From Dyadobacter sp. 50-39 (GTDB lineage: Bacteria > Bacteroidota > Bacteroidia > Cytophagales > Spirosomataceae), in contig MKSR01000037.1 in NCBI GenBank assembly GCA_001898145.1, positions 17,694 through 81,693 on the forward strand: 64,000 nucleotides of DNA, in the 5' to 3' direction. The notes under the pieces were generated by a model. The model was not told the origin of the DNA, did no database searches, and was given only the letters and a program-made list of their open reading frames with translations. Positions 16,819-24,917 of the stretch are shown one piece after another (within the stretch, counting starts at the first letter, position 1; every line of letters starts with the position of its first letter). The translations under genes were made by a program, and so were the position numbers.

Positions 16819-18342
16819 CTATTTTGAAAAAATATTCATTTTTTCGTCATAAATGGGGCTTTGTATATTTAAGAAGTTCAGCACACTGTGAAACACGTGA
16901 TTCTGCGATAACATCTTATTTTGTTTGAGTCGTCTCGAACCATCTGACAACCATACAATAAAAGGAATCGCATATTGTTCCTTGGGAGCTATACTTAAAG
17001 GAAGCCCATGCATATACAGGTTTTTTTCTCCTAGCGACTCGCCATGATCCGAGATAAAAATCATAGTACTATGGTAGTCGTTAAATTGTTTCAGATCTTC
17101 AATTACTTTTGATAAGATATAATCTGTATAAACGATAGTGTTGTCATAAGCATTTACCAGCTCGTCATGAGAGCATTTGCCTAACTCAACACTATTGCAA
17201 ACCGGCTTAAATACCGTAAATTGCGGAGGATATTTTTTGCCGTATGTTGGACCATGACTTGTACTGGTATGTAGTACTACCAATATCTTGTTCTTTTTGC
17301 TGGCTCTAATTTGCTCTTTTAATCCATTCAAAAGAACTTCATCGTAGTTGCATCCTTCGCCTTTGCAGCTGGCCATCAAAGCATTCTTTTCGTGATACTC
17401 CTTTATGTGAACAGGCGGTTCTCCCCAGTTTGTTGTTCTCCAGATGACGTCAATATTATTTCTATACAAATAATTGGGCAAAATCTCATATAATTCGTCA
17501 GAGCTGCTATGTTCTAAAATCCCTTTTACGCCGGCGGTGGTATAAGTTGCGACAGAAGTGGCATCAAAATGGAATAAATTGGGAATTTTGGAAAGAATTG
17601 GATTGGTGTTTTTCTTGTATCCATATAAAGAAAAATTCTGGCTTCTTGCCGACTCACCTATGACCAGGACTACAATGGATTTCTGATCATCCTTTATAGT
17701 AGCATCGGGTAATAAAATTTCCTTTTCGTTCTTTTTATGCTCGTGTATGTAGAAACGTGAGGTATTTACTACATAGGACCAAGGCATGGACAGGCCAATT
17801 AATTCTTTTGCATTTTTATCAACCCATAGCCAATTGCGTGCATTTGCAAATATTAGCGCAACGAGAAATATTGTAGTTAGCGAAGTATTGATAAAAAAAA
17901 TCTTCCAACTTGGATTTGTTAGTTCAATTTTGACTATGTAGACACTTGGGATAATGCCCATAACTATCAAGTAAGTAAATAATTTTACGGAGAGAAAACT
18001 TACGGACTCGTCATATTTTGTATTGAGTACATTTCCAATCATACTTTCGTCAAGTATGATACTGTAAGTGTTAATAAAATAGATAGCTAGCGAGTTAATT
18101 ATAAACAATATAGCTAATAAAAATTTCCCAAAGGCGCGGAAGAGAGAGAGGAATAGATAGAAAGCAAAAGCATTTGCAACCAACGCTGATACAATCAAAC
18201 TGCTGACAAGGATAATGCCATTCAGGCTAGTATAATCAGCATTAGTAAATACAAATCTGAAAAATGGATAATAGAAAAATAGAAAGTTTATGAAACTCGC
18301 AAATAGAACAAAATGAATTATTTTTAATTTACTTTTTGGCAT
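16819..18342 (-). CDS. eptA: Lipid A phosphoethanolamine transferase (EptA/MCR-type)
   Basis: A 507-residue inner-membrane enzyme: about five transmembrane helices in the first 170 residues, then a periplasmic sulfatase-fold domain (about 210-507). It transfers phosphoethanolamine from phosphatidylethanolamine to lipid A phosphates, lowering the negative charge and polymyxin binding. Seen motifs are VVLVIGESARSQNFSLYGY (metal-binding Glu), a Thr nucleophile region SVATYTTAG near residue 270, HTSTSHGPTYGKKYP, and FISDHGESLGEKNLYMHG (metal ligands D, H). The cysteines that bracket the nucleophile in Gram-negative EptA (CGT and VPC) are replaced, so at least that disulfide is absent. It overlaps the upstream PAP2 gene by 14 bp. 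The region is visibly more AT-rich than its neighbours and sits beside an IS3 element, which suggests transfer. Confidence 0.9.
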   Translation of the reverse strand: MPKSKLKIIHFVLFASFINFLFFYYPFFRFVFTNADYTSLNGIILVSSLIVSALVANAFAFYLFLSLFRAFGKFLLAILFIINSLAIYFINTYSIILDESMIGNVLNTKYDESVSFLSVKLFTYLIVMGIIPSVYIVKIELTNPSWKIFFINTSLTTIFLVALIFANARNWLWVDKNAKELIGLSMPWSYVVNTSRFYIHEHKKNEKEILLPDATIKDDQKSIVVLVIGESARSQNFSLYGYKKNTNPILSKIPNLFHFDATSVATYTTAGVKGILEHSSSDELYEILPNYLYRNNIDVIWRTTNWGEPPVHIKEYHEKNALMASCKGEGCNYDEVLLNGLKEQIRASKKNKILVVLHTSTSHGPTYGKKYPPQFTVFKPVCNSVELGKCSHDELVNAYDNTIVYTDYILSKVIEDLKQFNDYHSTMIFISDHGESLGEKNLYMHGLPLSIAPKEQYAIPFIVWLSDGSRRLKQNKMLSQNHVFHSVLNFLNIQSPIYDEKMNIFSK

Positions 18343-19249
18343 ATTTGTAAGCGATTTTTGATATTGAAATAATCGAAATAGTTATTGGTAAATACAAAAT
18401 AGTTAAATTCTCATTGATGGCTCTAATTGCTAGCACCACACAAGAAGCCAGGAGTAATACGACAAAGATCGGATCGTATTTTGTGTTGTCAACCCAGATC
18501 CAGATTTTGTATTTTTGGTCGATAAGAATACCCGAAAGCCCACAGATGTAACCAATAATACAACCAATAATAACATCTAACGGATAATGTGCGCCAACAC
18601 CCACTCTTGTAAAAGCCAGAGCCAAGCCTGTGGAAAATATAAAAGCTATGCACAGAACTTTATGGTGTCTGTTTTTGGGTAAAAATGCAAATAAAAGAAC
18701 TGTTAGTATTGTGAAGATTGTGATTGCGTGTCCAGAAGGTAAACTATTGTGCCCTGATAGTGCGCCACCAATAATCACAAAACTACTGTTGTCAAACGAT
18801 GCGGCAGGCCTTGGAATCTGGAATAAGTTCTTCGGGACTATGCAGAGCATAGGTGATAAAATGGTAGCTATTATTAAAGGCCCCCAAATTTTAGGTGCAT
18901 ATAAAATGAAAATAGTCAGGAATGACAAAAAAAACAACGTATCTCCAACCTGCGTGAGATTATATATCAGGTTCGGTAATTGTGATAATTTTGAATTGAC
19001 AGCATAGAAACACTCCTTTTGGATTCTTATGTATCCGGTGGCGGATAAAGCACCTTTAAGATAAAGAAATATAGTGATAGATAGGAGGGAAAATGCCGGT
19101 AAAAACAATGAAGAAGGTTTTACCTTAGAGTAATTATTAATAACTTTGGTATTTATTAAATTTTTTCTTTCTGAATTTATACTTAAGAAATTATCCAACA
19201 TGTACGTTGTCATTAGGTTCTTGGAGGATTTGCCAGGTTGATCGTACAT
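18329..19249 (-). CDS. PAP2-family membrane phosphatase (probable lipid A phosphatase)
   Basis: A 306-residue integral membrane protein of the PAP2 superfamily, with the three signature motifs KNLFQIPRP (KX6RP), LPSGHA (PSGH) and TRVGVGAHYPLD (SRX5HX3D with Thr for Ser). About six transmembrane helices can be seen plus two after the last motif. In LpxE/LpxF-like proteins this fold removes lipid A phosphates. Co-transcription and a 14-bp overlap with eptA suggest that the pair remodels lipid A, for example dephosphorylation at one position and phosphoethanolamine addition. Alternative substrates are undecaprenyl pyrophosphate or phosphatidylglycerol phosphate. The start at 19249 (MYDQPGKSS) is the longest; MLDNFLSIN further in is possible. 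Confidence 0.85.
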   Translation of the reverse strand: MYDQPGKSSKNLMTTYMLDNFLSINSERKNLINTKVINNYSKVKPSSLFLPAFSLLSITIFLYLKGALSATGYIRIQKECFYAVNSKLSQLPNLIYNLTQVGDTLFFLSFLTIFILYAPKIWGPLIIATILSPMLCIVPKNLFQIPRPAASFDNSSFVIIGGALSGHNSLPSGHAITIFTILTVLLFAFLPKNRHHKVLCIAFIFSTGLALAFTRVGVGAHYPLDVIIGCIIGYICGLSGILIDQKYKIWIWVDNTKYDPIFVVLLLASCVVLAIRAINENLTILYLPITISIISISKIAYKYAKK

Positions 19250-19375
19250 TTTAGCTTACACAAAGTTTCGATGGGTGGTGGGCTCGTAGGGGGAGCTAGG
19301 GGTGCTCTTCAGCATGACCTTTTGCCGGTTAGTATGATTGACGTGTTGTTCTTTAAAGGATTGGTTTCAGGCGCA

Positions 19376-21907
19376 TTACAAGTCGATACTCATCTTCATT
19401 CTGACGCCCCATTTGGATAGATCCGGACGGTTGGTTAAATAGGTGAACCTTCGGACTACGTCCACTCTCAAAAATTTGAATATGTTGGATACCCCAAGCC
19501 CCCCTTCGATATAGGGTACCTGGCCGAGGCTACCAGAGAGCCGGTTTCCCTCGGGCGTGGAAGGCAGAAGGATTAGGTTCGAATGATACCCGGGCAGGCT
19601 AGATCTATCTAAGGCTCCGGATAATAGCTTAACCGTCAATATTTCCCTTAGTTTCAGCTTTTTGATGAGCGGGATCTTGTTGAAAAAAAAGCCATTAAAA
19701 GAATGTTGAATGTGCAGGCTTGCATAACGGTTGCTGATAAACTCCAGATTGTTCATCAGGTTATACGACTGGAGTTGGTTGGAATAGGACTGGTTGGCCC
19801 GATGAATGGTCAGCAAAGGAAAAGGCAATGAACCTAAGACCATTCCCGCCTCTGCCGTAACATCGGAGAACCCAAGCTGTGAGAGAAAAAAACGTTTGGA
19901 GGCGTTTAGTGTAAACCGTTGGTAGTTGTATTGACCTCCCATAAGGCCCTTCATGCCGAAGGCAGCCCGGAGCGTGTAAACGGGGTAGCCATTGATGATA
20001 GGCCTGCGATAACGTTTTCCCTGGAAAAAGGTCTCATGCGGAGCCCATCTGAGCTCGGAATAGATTTCGGACGTTGCGAGTTGATCTACCCTCAGACGGG
20101 TGTTGTTTTGTGGGGCAGATTCAAAGACCAGGATGCCTGCGGGCGCGATTTTCTGGTTGCGATACCCGAGTCTGAATGCCAGGTGACCAGTAGTTTCGTG
20201 AAGGTATTCGAACTGCCATTTTTGACTGTACCACATCTTATTGTTGCTCCCTCTGCGGAAAGAAAGTAGGATATTGTCTTCCGCCAGGAAGCCAAGCTCC
20301 TGTCCGGGGATCTGGATATCGCTGTTATAACGGATAGAGACCGAGCGGACCGGAAACCGGTAAATGGAGCTATCGTTCAGGGATACGGTCATTCCCAAGC
20401 CATATTTTGTTTGCTGGTCCCTGGTTCCATACGCCAGGTATCCGTCCAGTACTACCTTTCGGCTAAAGAGCTCGGATGTTCGAGCCCCAACTTTTAGCCT
20501 GGAACCCTCTACGGAGTTGAAGCTATAAAAGGAGGAGAATGGGCCAAATTCGAGCGGCCCCAAGGGTGCATATCCGGAAAGGGCAAAGGCTCCCAGTGCC
20601 ATCGACTTACGGAAAGATCTGGAATGTTTAAGACTATCGACATTGTTAAGTGCCTGTTGGTCGATGGCTGAGAGCTGCTCTGGGCGGTCGATCTCCCCGG
20701 CGACGGCACCTTCTTTTTTTACATAGCTTTCCAAGGCATAGGGATAGTTCCCTCTCTGGGCGTAGCCATCGATGATGTAGGTCTTTTGGCCAAACATGCC
20801 GATCCCGTCTTTGAATATACCAAGTTGCATCGACATCGTGCTCCGGCTCAGGTAATACCGCCCCGTCATTTCGGAAAGGTACTCGACAGACAGTTTGAGG
20901 TCATTGAGCCAATTGATGTTTGCTTTTTCACTGATCGTAAAGTCTGCACGTTTTACCGCATAAGTTCCGTCCAGTGTAACGTAAAGAAATCCTGTAAGGA
21001 GCGCATCCTCCTTGTTACGGGGAACGACATTGACCTTTATCAATTGGGGCCGGACGTTTTTGATCGTATCCTGCAAGTAATATTGGTAAAACAGGGGGGC
21101 CGTTTGGGCAATCGGACTCAGAAAACGGCGGTTGCCGAGGGTGATGTCGGCATCGTAGAGGTCCGGCTCTCCATAGATCTTTTCCAGGAACTCGTCAAAG
21201 CCGTCTTCATCAAGGTATTGGTCGATGCGTGACTGGTTCTGGCCGAGGATAATGGGTTTGGTTGCCTTCTGTTCTTTAAAAGCATTCCAGGTGCTTTTTT
21301 CGTGCAGGTATACCGGTACCAGGGATTTACCCGCCACCCCGGAGGTATCCATCCCGGTTTTCAGGAATGGGTATTTGCGAAGCAACCAGGACTGGGAGGC
21401 TTTGTCCTTGGCCAAGGCCAGCGACATGGTGAGTTTCTCATATTTTTTAAACCCATAATCGTCCCTGGTACGCGCGTTATTGCTGTCCCTGCGGGCGATG
21501 ACCTGCCTTATAAGCTCGACGGCGGGATTATTTTGGTTTCGATACCTTTTGCGTTTGCTGCTAACGGTCACCTCCTGGAGGCTGTTCGGGTCCTGCGAAA
21601 GAAAGATCGCTAGATTTGGGGCCATAGAGCTATTGAAAGGATAGTTTATTGTCTGATAGCCGACGGCGGAAAGTCTCAGGCTACCAGCGGCTTGGTGGGA
21701 CCAGAAACGGAATCTGCCCAATGAGTCCGTAATGATGCCTCCGGAAGCGATGCCTGCAAACTGTACGGTAGTATAGGCAAGCGGCTCCCGTGTGTCTTTG
21801 TCCGATACGACGCCCGACACAAGGATGGAGCCTTGCTGTCCTATCGATGGGAAAGCCGCGAGCAGCAGCAGACCCGTGTAAATTACTTTGAAAATTTTAG
21901 ACACCAT
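19376..21907 (-). CDS. DUF5686 outer-membrane protein with carboxypeptidase-like regulatory domain
   Basis: From ATG 21907 the product has 843 residues with a signal peptide (MVSKIFKVIYTGLLLLAAFP). The ORF is also open to 21967, but this would place 20 residues before the signal. After the signal comes a CarboxypepD_reg-like beta domain (SGVVSDKDTREPLAYTTVQF), then the DUF5686 region and a predicted beta-barrel rich in alternating strands. DUF5686 proteins are widespread in Bacteroidota outer membranes; their function is not established. A composite LytTR-type operator with a -7-like element lies 95-175 bp upstream (22002-22080), so this gene is a predicted member of the local LytTR regulon. 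No lesions are visible. Confidence 0.85.
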   Translation of the reverse strand: MVSKIFKVIYTGLLLLAAFPSIGQQGSILVSGVVSDKDTREPLAYTTVQFAGIASGGIITDSLGRFRFWSHQAAGSLRLSAVGYQTINYPFNSSMAPNLAIFLSQDPNSLQEVTVSSKRKRYRNQNNPAVELIRQVIARRDSNNARTRDDYGFKKYEKLTMSLALAKDKASQSWLLRKYPFLKTGMDTSGVAGKSLVPVYLHEKSTWNAFKEQKATKPIILGQNQSRIDQYLDEDGFDEFLEKIYGEPDLYDADITLGNRRFLSPIAQTAPLFYQYYLQDTIKNVRPQLIKVNVVPRNKEDALLTGFLYVTLDGTYAVKRADFTISEKANINWLNDLKLSVEYLSEMTGRYYLSRSTMSMQLGIFKDGIGMFGQKTYIIDGYAQRGNYPYALESYVKKEGAVAGEIDRPEQLSAIDQQALNNVDSLKHSRSFRKSMALGAFALSGYAPLGPLEFGPFSSFYSFNSVEGSRLKVGARTSELFSRKVVLDGYLAYGTRDQQTKYGLGMTVSLNDSSIYRFPVRSVSIRYNSDIQIPGQELGFLAEDNILLSFRRGSNNKMWYSQKWQFEYLHETTGHLAFRLGYRNQKIAPAGILVFESAPQNNTRLRVDQLATSEIYSELRWAPHETFFQGKRYRRPIINGYPVYTLRAAFGMKGLMGGQYNYQRFTLNASKRFFLSQLGFSDVTAEAGMVLGSLPFPLLTIHRANQSYSNQLQSYNLMNNLEFISNRYASLHIQHSFNGFFFNKIPLIKKLKLREILTVKLLSGALDRSSLPGYHSNLILLPSTPEGNRLSGSLGQVPYIEGGLGVSNIFKFLRVDVVRRFTYLTNRPDLSKWGVRMKMSIDL

Positions 21908-22001
21908 TCCTCGGTTACTAGATGTATATACGTGTGTTTCATCGTAAACCTGCGGCCGGCTTTGCATCCGTTGCGCTGCAAAAGGCGGTGAAGCATTAAG
22001 T

Positions 22002-22080
22002 CAAAGTAAAATCATGCTTAAAATTCGGTCGCCAAAAGAATGACCAACACGTCAACAATCGTGACAAACTTGGTTTGCCA
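22002..22080 (-). promoter_or_regulatory. Composite LytTR-type operator A with -7-like element (upstream of DUF5686)
   Basis: On the minus strand: TGGCAAAC-CAA-GTTTGTCA (22080-22062), a 13-bp spacer, and GTTGGTCA (22048-22041). The second and third half-sites are 21 bp apart. After 31 bp comes TTACTTTG (22009-22002), like the Bacteroidota -7 element. One mismatch in the first half-site (G for A). It has the same architecture as sites B, C and D. Confidence 0.7.
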
Positions 22081-22144
22081 TCCGGGTCTTTTGCATCGGT
22101 TCAGCTACGAGGGCTATCGCTAGGGGAGCTGCAATGGCGCCAGG

Positions 22145-22222
22145 TGACCAACGTCGTTAGTCATCGGTAGCGCCGTATTGCTCATTTAATTTTTCACTGG
22201 AATGGAGAAATGTTTTCCTTTG
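22145..22222 (+). promoter_or_regulatory. Composite LytTR-type operator B with -7-like element (upstream of DUF6134)
   Basis: TGACCAAC-GTC-GTTAGTCA (22145-22163), 13 bp, then ATTGCTCA (22177-22184; two mismatches to GTTNGTCA). After exactly 30 bp comes TTCCTTTG (22215-22222). It points to the DUF6134 gene at 22366. The palindromic pair is perfect. Sites A and B are divergent and 65 bp apart. Confidence 0.65.
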
Positions 22223-22365
22223 GAAGAGACCTTTGATAACTGACGATTAGGGTTTTGGAAGTTTAACTTGTTGCCTTTATAAACAGGTTCCAACGGAGCA
22301 GGAGAAGGTAGAGTCTGAGGCAGGTAGACGAAATGGGAGTATGGCCTTAAAACCAGCGTTATTAG

Positions 22366-22959
22366 ATGTATAAGTATTTGTTATTTGCCGCGCTAGCGAT
22401 AGGTGGCTTGGAAAAAGCGTCCGGTCAAACTCAGACACAGCAGTATGATGTCTTTCATGACGACCGGTGTGTGGGAAAGATGCTCGTTACAAAAATTAGC
22501 GATGGACGAAAATGCGTTTTTAAGCTGACTTTCAGTGCGGCGTTGAGCCTGCTGATAAAGAATGTATTTATCGAAGGCATGGAGGAGGCGTCTTTCGAAA
22601 ATGGTGTACTGGTCTACTCGAAGGTCATGCGAAAAGTGAACGGCAATGTTAAAACAGACAAGCACACGAAAAAAGCAAACAATGCTTATATAGCCTACGA
22701 GGGGGATACCAAAACAGTGATCCCGTTGAGTGAGATAAGGTCGAACTTTTTCACTTTGTTGTTTGCCGAACCGGTTAATGAACCGACAACTTATTCCGAC
22801 TACGTTCAAAAGGAATTAACACTGGTCAAAACGGCGGCACACATTTACCAGGTTACGACGAAAAACGGGCATTTCAACCGGTATAGCTACGTCAATGGCG
22901 CATGCTCGATGATTGAAGTGAGCACGCTGATGCTGACCCTTATGTTAAGACGCCATTAG
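22366..22959 (+). CDS. DUF6134 family protein
   Basis: A 197-residue exported protein: signal peptide MYKYLLFAALAIGGLEKASG, then a beta-rich body with repeated antiparallel strands (YDVFHDDRCVGKMLV..KISDGRKCVFKLTF..). The pattern of strand-turn-strand and the end IEVSTLMLTLMLRRH match the DUF6134 family of Bacteroidota, whose members have about 190-200 residues and end with a similar strand. The role is unknown. Operator B lies about 140-220 bp upstream, so it is predicted to be coregulated with DUF5686, the barrel operon and DoxX. I considered a frameshift at the end but the family-typical C-terminus argues against it. Confidence 0.75.
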   Translation: MYKYLLFAALAIGGLEKASGQTQTQQYDVFHDDRCVGKMLVTKISDGRKCVFKLTFSAALSLLIKNVFIEGMEEASFENGVLVYSKVMRKVNGNVKTDKHTKKANNAYIAYEGDTKTVIPLSEIRSNFFTLLFAEPVNEPTTYSDYVQKELTLVKTAAHIYQVTTKNGHFNRYSYVNGACSMIEVSTLMLTLMLRRH

Positions 22960-23043
22960 GCAAGAAAGGGAAGGCCTATTGCTTGCCGGCTTACCGATAG
23001 CGTTCGTGTTATCGGCAAAAACATTAAAAGCGACCTCTGATAA

Positions 23044-23283
23044 ATGCATAGAAAACTTTACATAAGTATCGCCCGCCAGTTGTGCGGTGAGGCAAACGAG
23101 AATGAAAGTGCCTTGATACAACAATGGTGTAAAATGAGCTCAGCCAATTCTAGGTTATACGATAAGCTTCGGCTTGTCTTGACCAAAGCCGAGCAACTGC
23201 CTGGCGTAACGCCCTTCAATACTGAAAAGGCATGGCAAAACCTCGCCGGGCAAATACACGGCGCACGCGAAGATACAGACTAG
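23044..23283 (+). CDS. FecR N-terminal domain only (truncated anti-sigma factor)
   Basis: A 79-residue ORF that matches only the cytoplasmic anti-sigma part of FecR (ISIARQLCGEANENESALIQQ, then SSANSRLYDKLRLVLTKA and TEKAWQNLAGQI). Normal FecR proteins continue with a transmembrane helix and periplasmic FecR and DUF4974 domains of over 200 residues; here a stop follows directly. No sigma factor or SusC gene adjoins. It may be a stand-alone sigma-binding remnant that still sequesters a sigma factor, or a pseudogene. It lies 44 bp after the region downstream of DUF6134. Confidence 0.65.
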   Translation: MHRKLYISIARQLCGEANENESALIQQWCKMSSANSRLYDKLRLVLTKAEQLPGVTPFNTEKAWQNLAGQIHGAREDTD

Positions 23284-23391
23284 ACAGCAACGCGTCTTAC
23301 GAATTGGCCGCTCCCTGATGATTCAAATACGCATTTGAACACGGCTCTGTCGGGTTGATCGTCTTTCCTTATCATGTCTTCGATCTGCAAT

Positions 23392-24198
23392 TTAAGGTAC
23401 TGGGCCATTACTGGCCTCCCATTCGTCGCAGAAAGAATTACAGGTTACAAAATCCACATTCTGCCCTTTCAGTTTTAAGAGCAAATTTTCAAATTTTGTT
23501 GTCAGTTTTTGGGAATCAGGGCATTTTACATAAGTGGGAAGTTTGTAACTGCTCAAATCTGCAAACTCCCATGGATGGAAATATAGCGTCAAATTACCCC
23601 GCTTTTTTAATGTAACCCTACTTAGCCATAGATACATGCTTAGCGGTAGGTTTTTAAAAGACAGCCAAAACAATGGGAGTCGTAACCAGGGGGTAGCCGA
23701 GCATGGCAATTGTATGAGTCCGTCGATCAAATGCGGATCGGCAGACCGGCCGAGCATATTATAGCGGCCGGGCAACCAAATCGGGTTGATGGACGAGTCG
23801 TAACGAAACCCCCACTTTTTGAGTAGCGATCTGTCTATCGGTTTTAGACGGGGCATACGAAATCCATGAATGACTTGCCCGGTTGCTGCTTCGAGAATCC
23901 TACGCGAGTGAACGATGTCGCTCTCGCGGAATGTCCGGGTGTGTGAATGAAAGAGCGCATGGGAGGCGATTTCGTGTTTTTGGGAGAGCCGGCGGACCAG
24001 GTCGGGGTGCTTGTCGGCAAAATTTCCAGTCACAAAGAACGTAGCCGGGACGTTGTGCCGGCTCAGTACCTGGAGTACGGCTTCCAAACCCAGCAGGGTT
24101 ACCTGCATTTGATCCGCCTCAGGTACGTTCTGGTTGAATTCTTCCGGGATGTCGAACTCCTCGAGATCGAAGGTAAGCATTACGAATGCGTTTTGCAT
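23392..24198 (-). CDS. Polysaccharide deacetylase (NodB domain)
   Basis: A 268-residue enzyme of the CE4/NodB family, which removes N-acetyl groups from glycans. Visible motifs are MLTFDLEEF (Asp of motif 1), HEIASHALFHSH (metal-binding His pair, motif 2), HGFRMPR (motif 3), and LTLYFHPWEF (catalytic His region). There is no signal peptide, so it acts in the cytoplasm or on lipid-linked glycans, as do deacetylases encoded with exopolysaccharide genes. It overlaps the preceding GT2 gene by 19 bp and is the last gene of a four-gene operon (barrel protein, DUF2029, GT2, deacetylase) predicted to start at operator C. Confidence 0.9.
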   Translation of the reverse strand: MQNAFVMLTFDLEEFDIPEEFNQNVPEADQMQVTLLGLEAVLQVLSRHNVPATFFVTGNFADKHPDLVRRLSQKHEIASHALFHSHTRTFRESDIVHSRRILEAATGQVIHGFRMPRLKPIDRSLLKKWGFRYDSSINPIWLPGRYNMLGRSADPHLIDGLIQLPCSATPWLRLPLFWLSFKNLPLSMYLWLSRVTLKKRGNLTLYFHPWEFADLSSYKLPTYVKCPDSQKLTTKFENLLLKLKGQNVDFVTCNSFCDEWEASNGPVP

Positions 24199-24917
24199 AG
24201 GCTAATGGGGACGATTATTTTTATAAAATTTGCCGCTTCCCGCAGCAGGACTTTGATGCTGAAATCAGTAAAGATCACCGAAGGCTTGACTGACACATCC
24301 AGCCCATGTATTTCGAATCCTTTTTGGAGTAAATTGAAGATCAGCTCTATTTCAAAAATAAATGTATTGGTACGGGTTGCGAGCAGCTGCGGCAGTACAT
24401 CTTTGCGAAAGCCTTTAATGCCAGCTTGCGTGTCGGTTATGTGTTTGTCCAGGAGAAATCTGTTCAGTACCTGCAGGACCTTGGAGACAAGCCTTCTTTT
24501 CAGCGGCAGCTTTTTGAAATAGCTCTTCCTACGATTACCATATACAAAGGCGCATTGGGGATTGTCCTGGAAAATTCTGGCCATTTCGACAATCGGATCG
24601 GTGCCGAAAGGAAAATCGATGTCGGTATACATGATTATTTCGCCCCTGGCCATGGCTGCCCCTTTCCGAATCGCGGCCCCCTTGCCTTCGTTAATCACAC
24701 TGTCCAGCAACGTAAGGTTCGGGATGCCCCTCAGGGCAGGGATATTCATGAGCCTCAGATTAGCGGAGCCGTCGTTGGAGACGATATATTCAATCGGTGT
24801 GCCCGGTAGTTTTGTTTCGAGCTCACAAACGGCGTCTACAAGTATTTGCCACCAGCCCGGCAGCGGATTGTAGCAGGGCAGCACAATGCTGATGCCCGGC
24901 CTAGTTTTGGTTTTCAT
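24180..24917 (-). CDS. Glycosyltransferase family 2 (dolichol-phosphate-mannosyltransferase-like)
   Basis: A 245-residue GT2 enzyme of GT-A fold. Motifs seen: ISIVLPCYNPLPGW at the start, VSNDGSANL, NEGKGAAIRKG, YTDIDFPFGTDP (DXD metal-binding), and DTQAGIKGFRKDVLPQL, all typical of polyprenyl-phosphate sugar transferases. There is no C-terminal membrane domain. It likely loads a sugar onto undecaprenyl phosphate, which the DUF2029 membrane enzyme upstream could use as donor; that order is inferred from co-location. It overlaps both neighbours by 17-19 bp, indicating tight coupling in the operon. Confidence 0.9.
   Translation of the reverse strand: MKTKTRPGISIVLPCYNPLPGWWQILVDAVCELETKLPGTPIEYIVSNDGSANLRLMNIPALRGIPNLTLLDSVINEGKGAAIRKGAAMARGEIIMYTDIDFPFGTDPIVEMARIFQDNPQCAFVYGNRRKSYFKKLPLKRRLVSKVLQVLNRFLLDKHITDTQAGIKGFRKDVLPQLLATRTNTFIFEIELIFNLLQKGFEIHGLDVSVKPSVIFTDFSIKVLLREAANFIKIIVPISLCKTHS

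Noticed and set aside
22366-23000. A frameshift near 22918 that would extend DUF6134 with PYVKTPLGKKGKAYCLPAYR.
   Set aside because: The existing end (IEVSTLMLTLMLRRH) has the form typical for the family, so the extra frame is probably chance.
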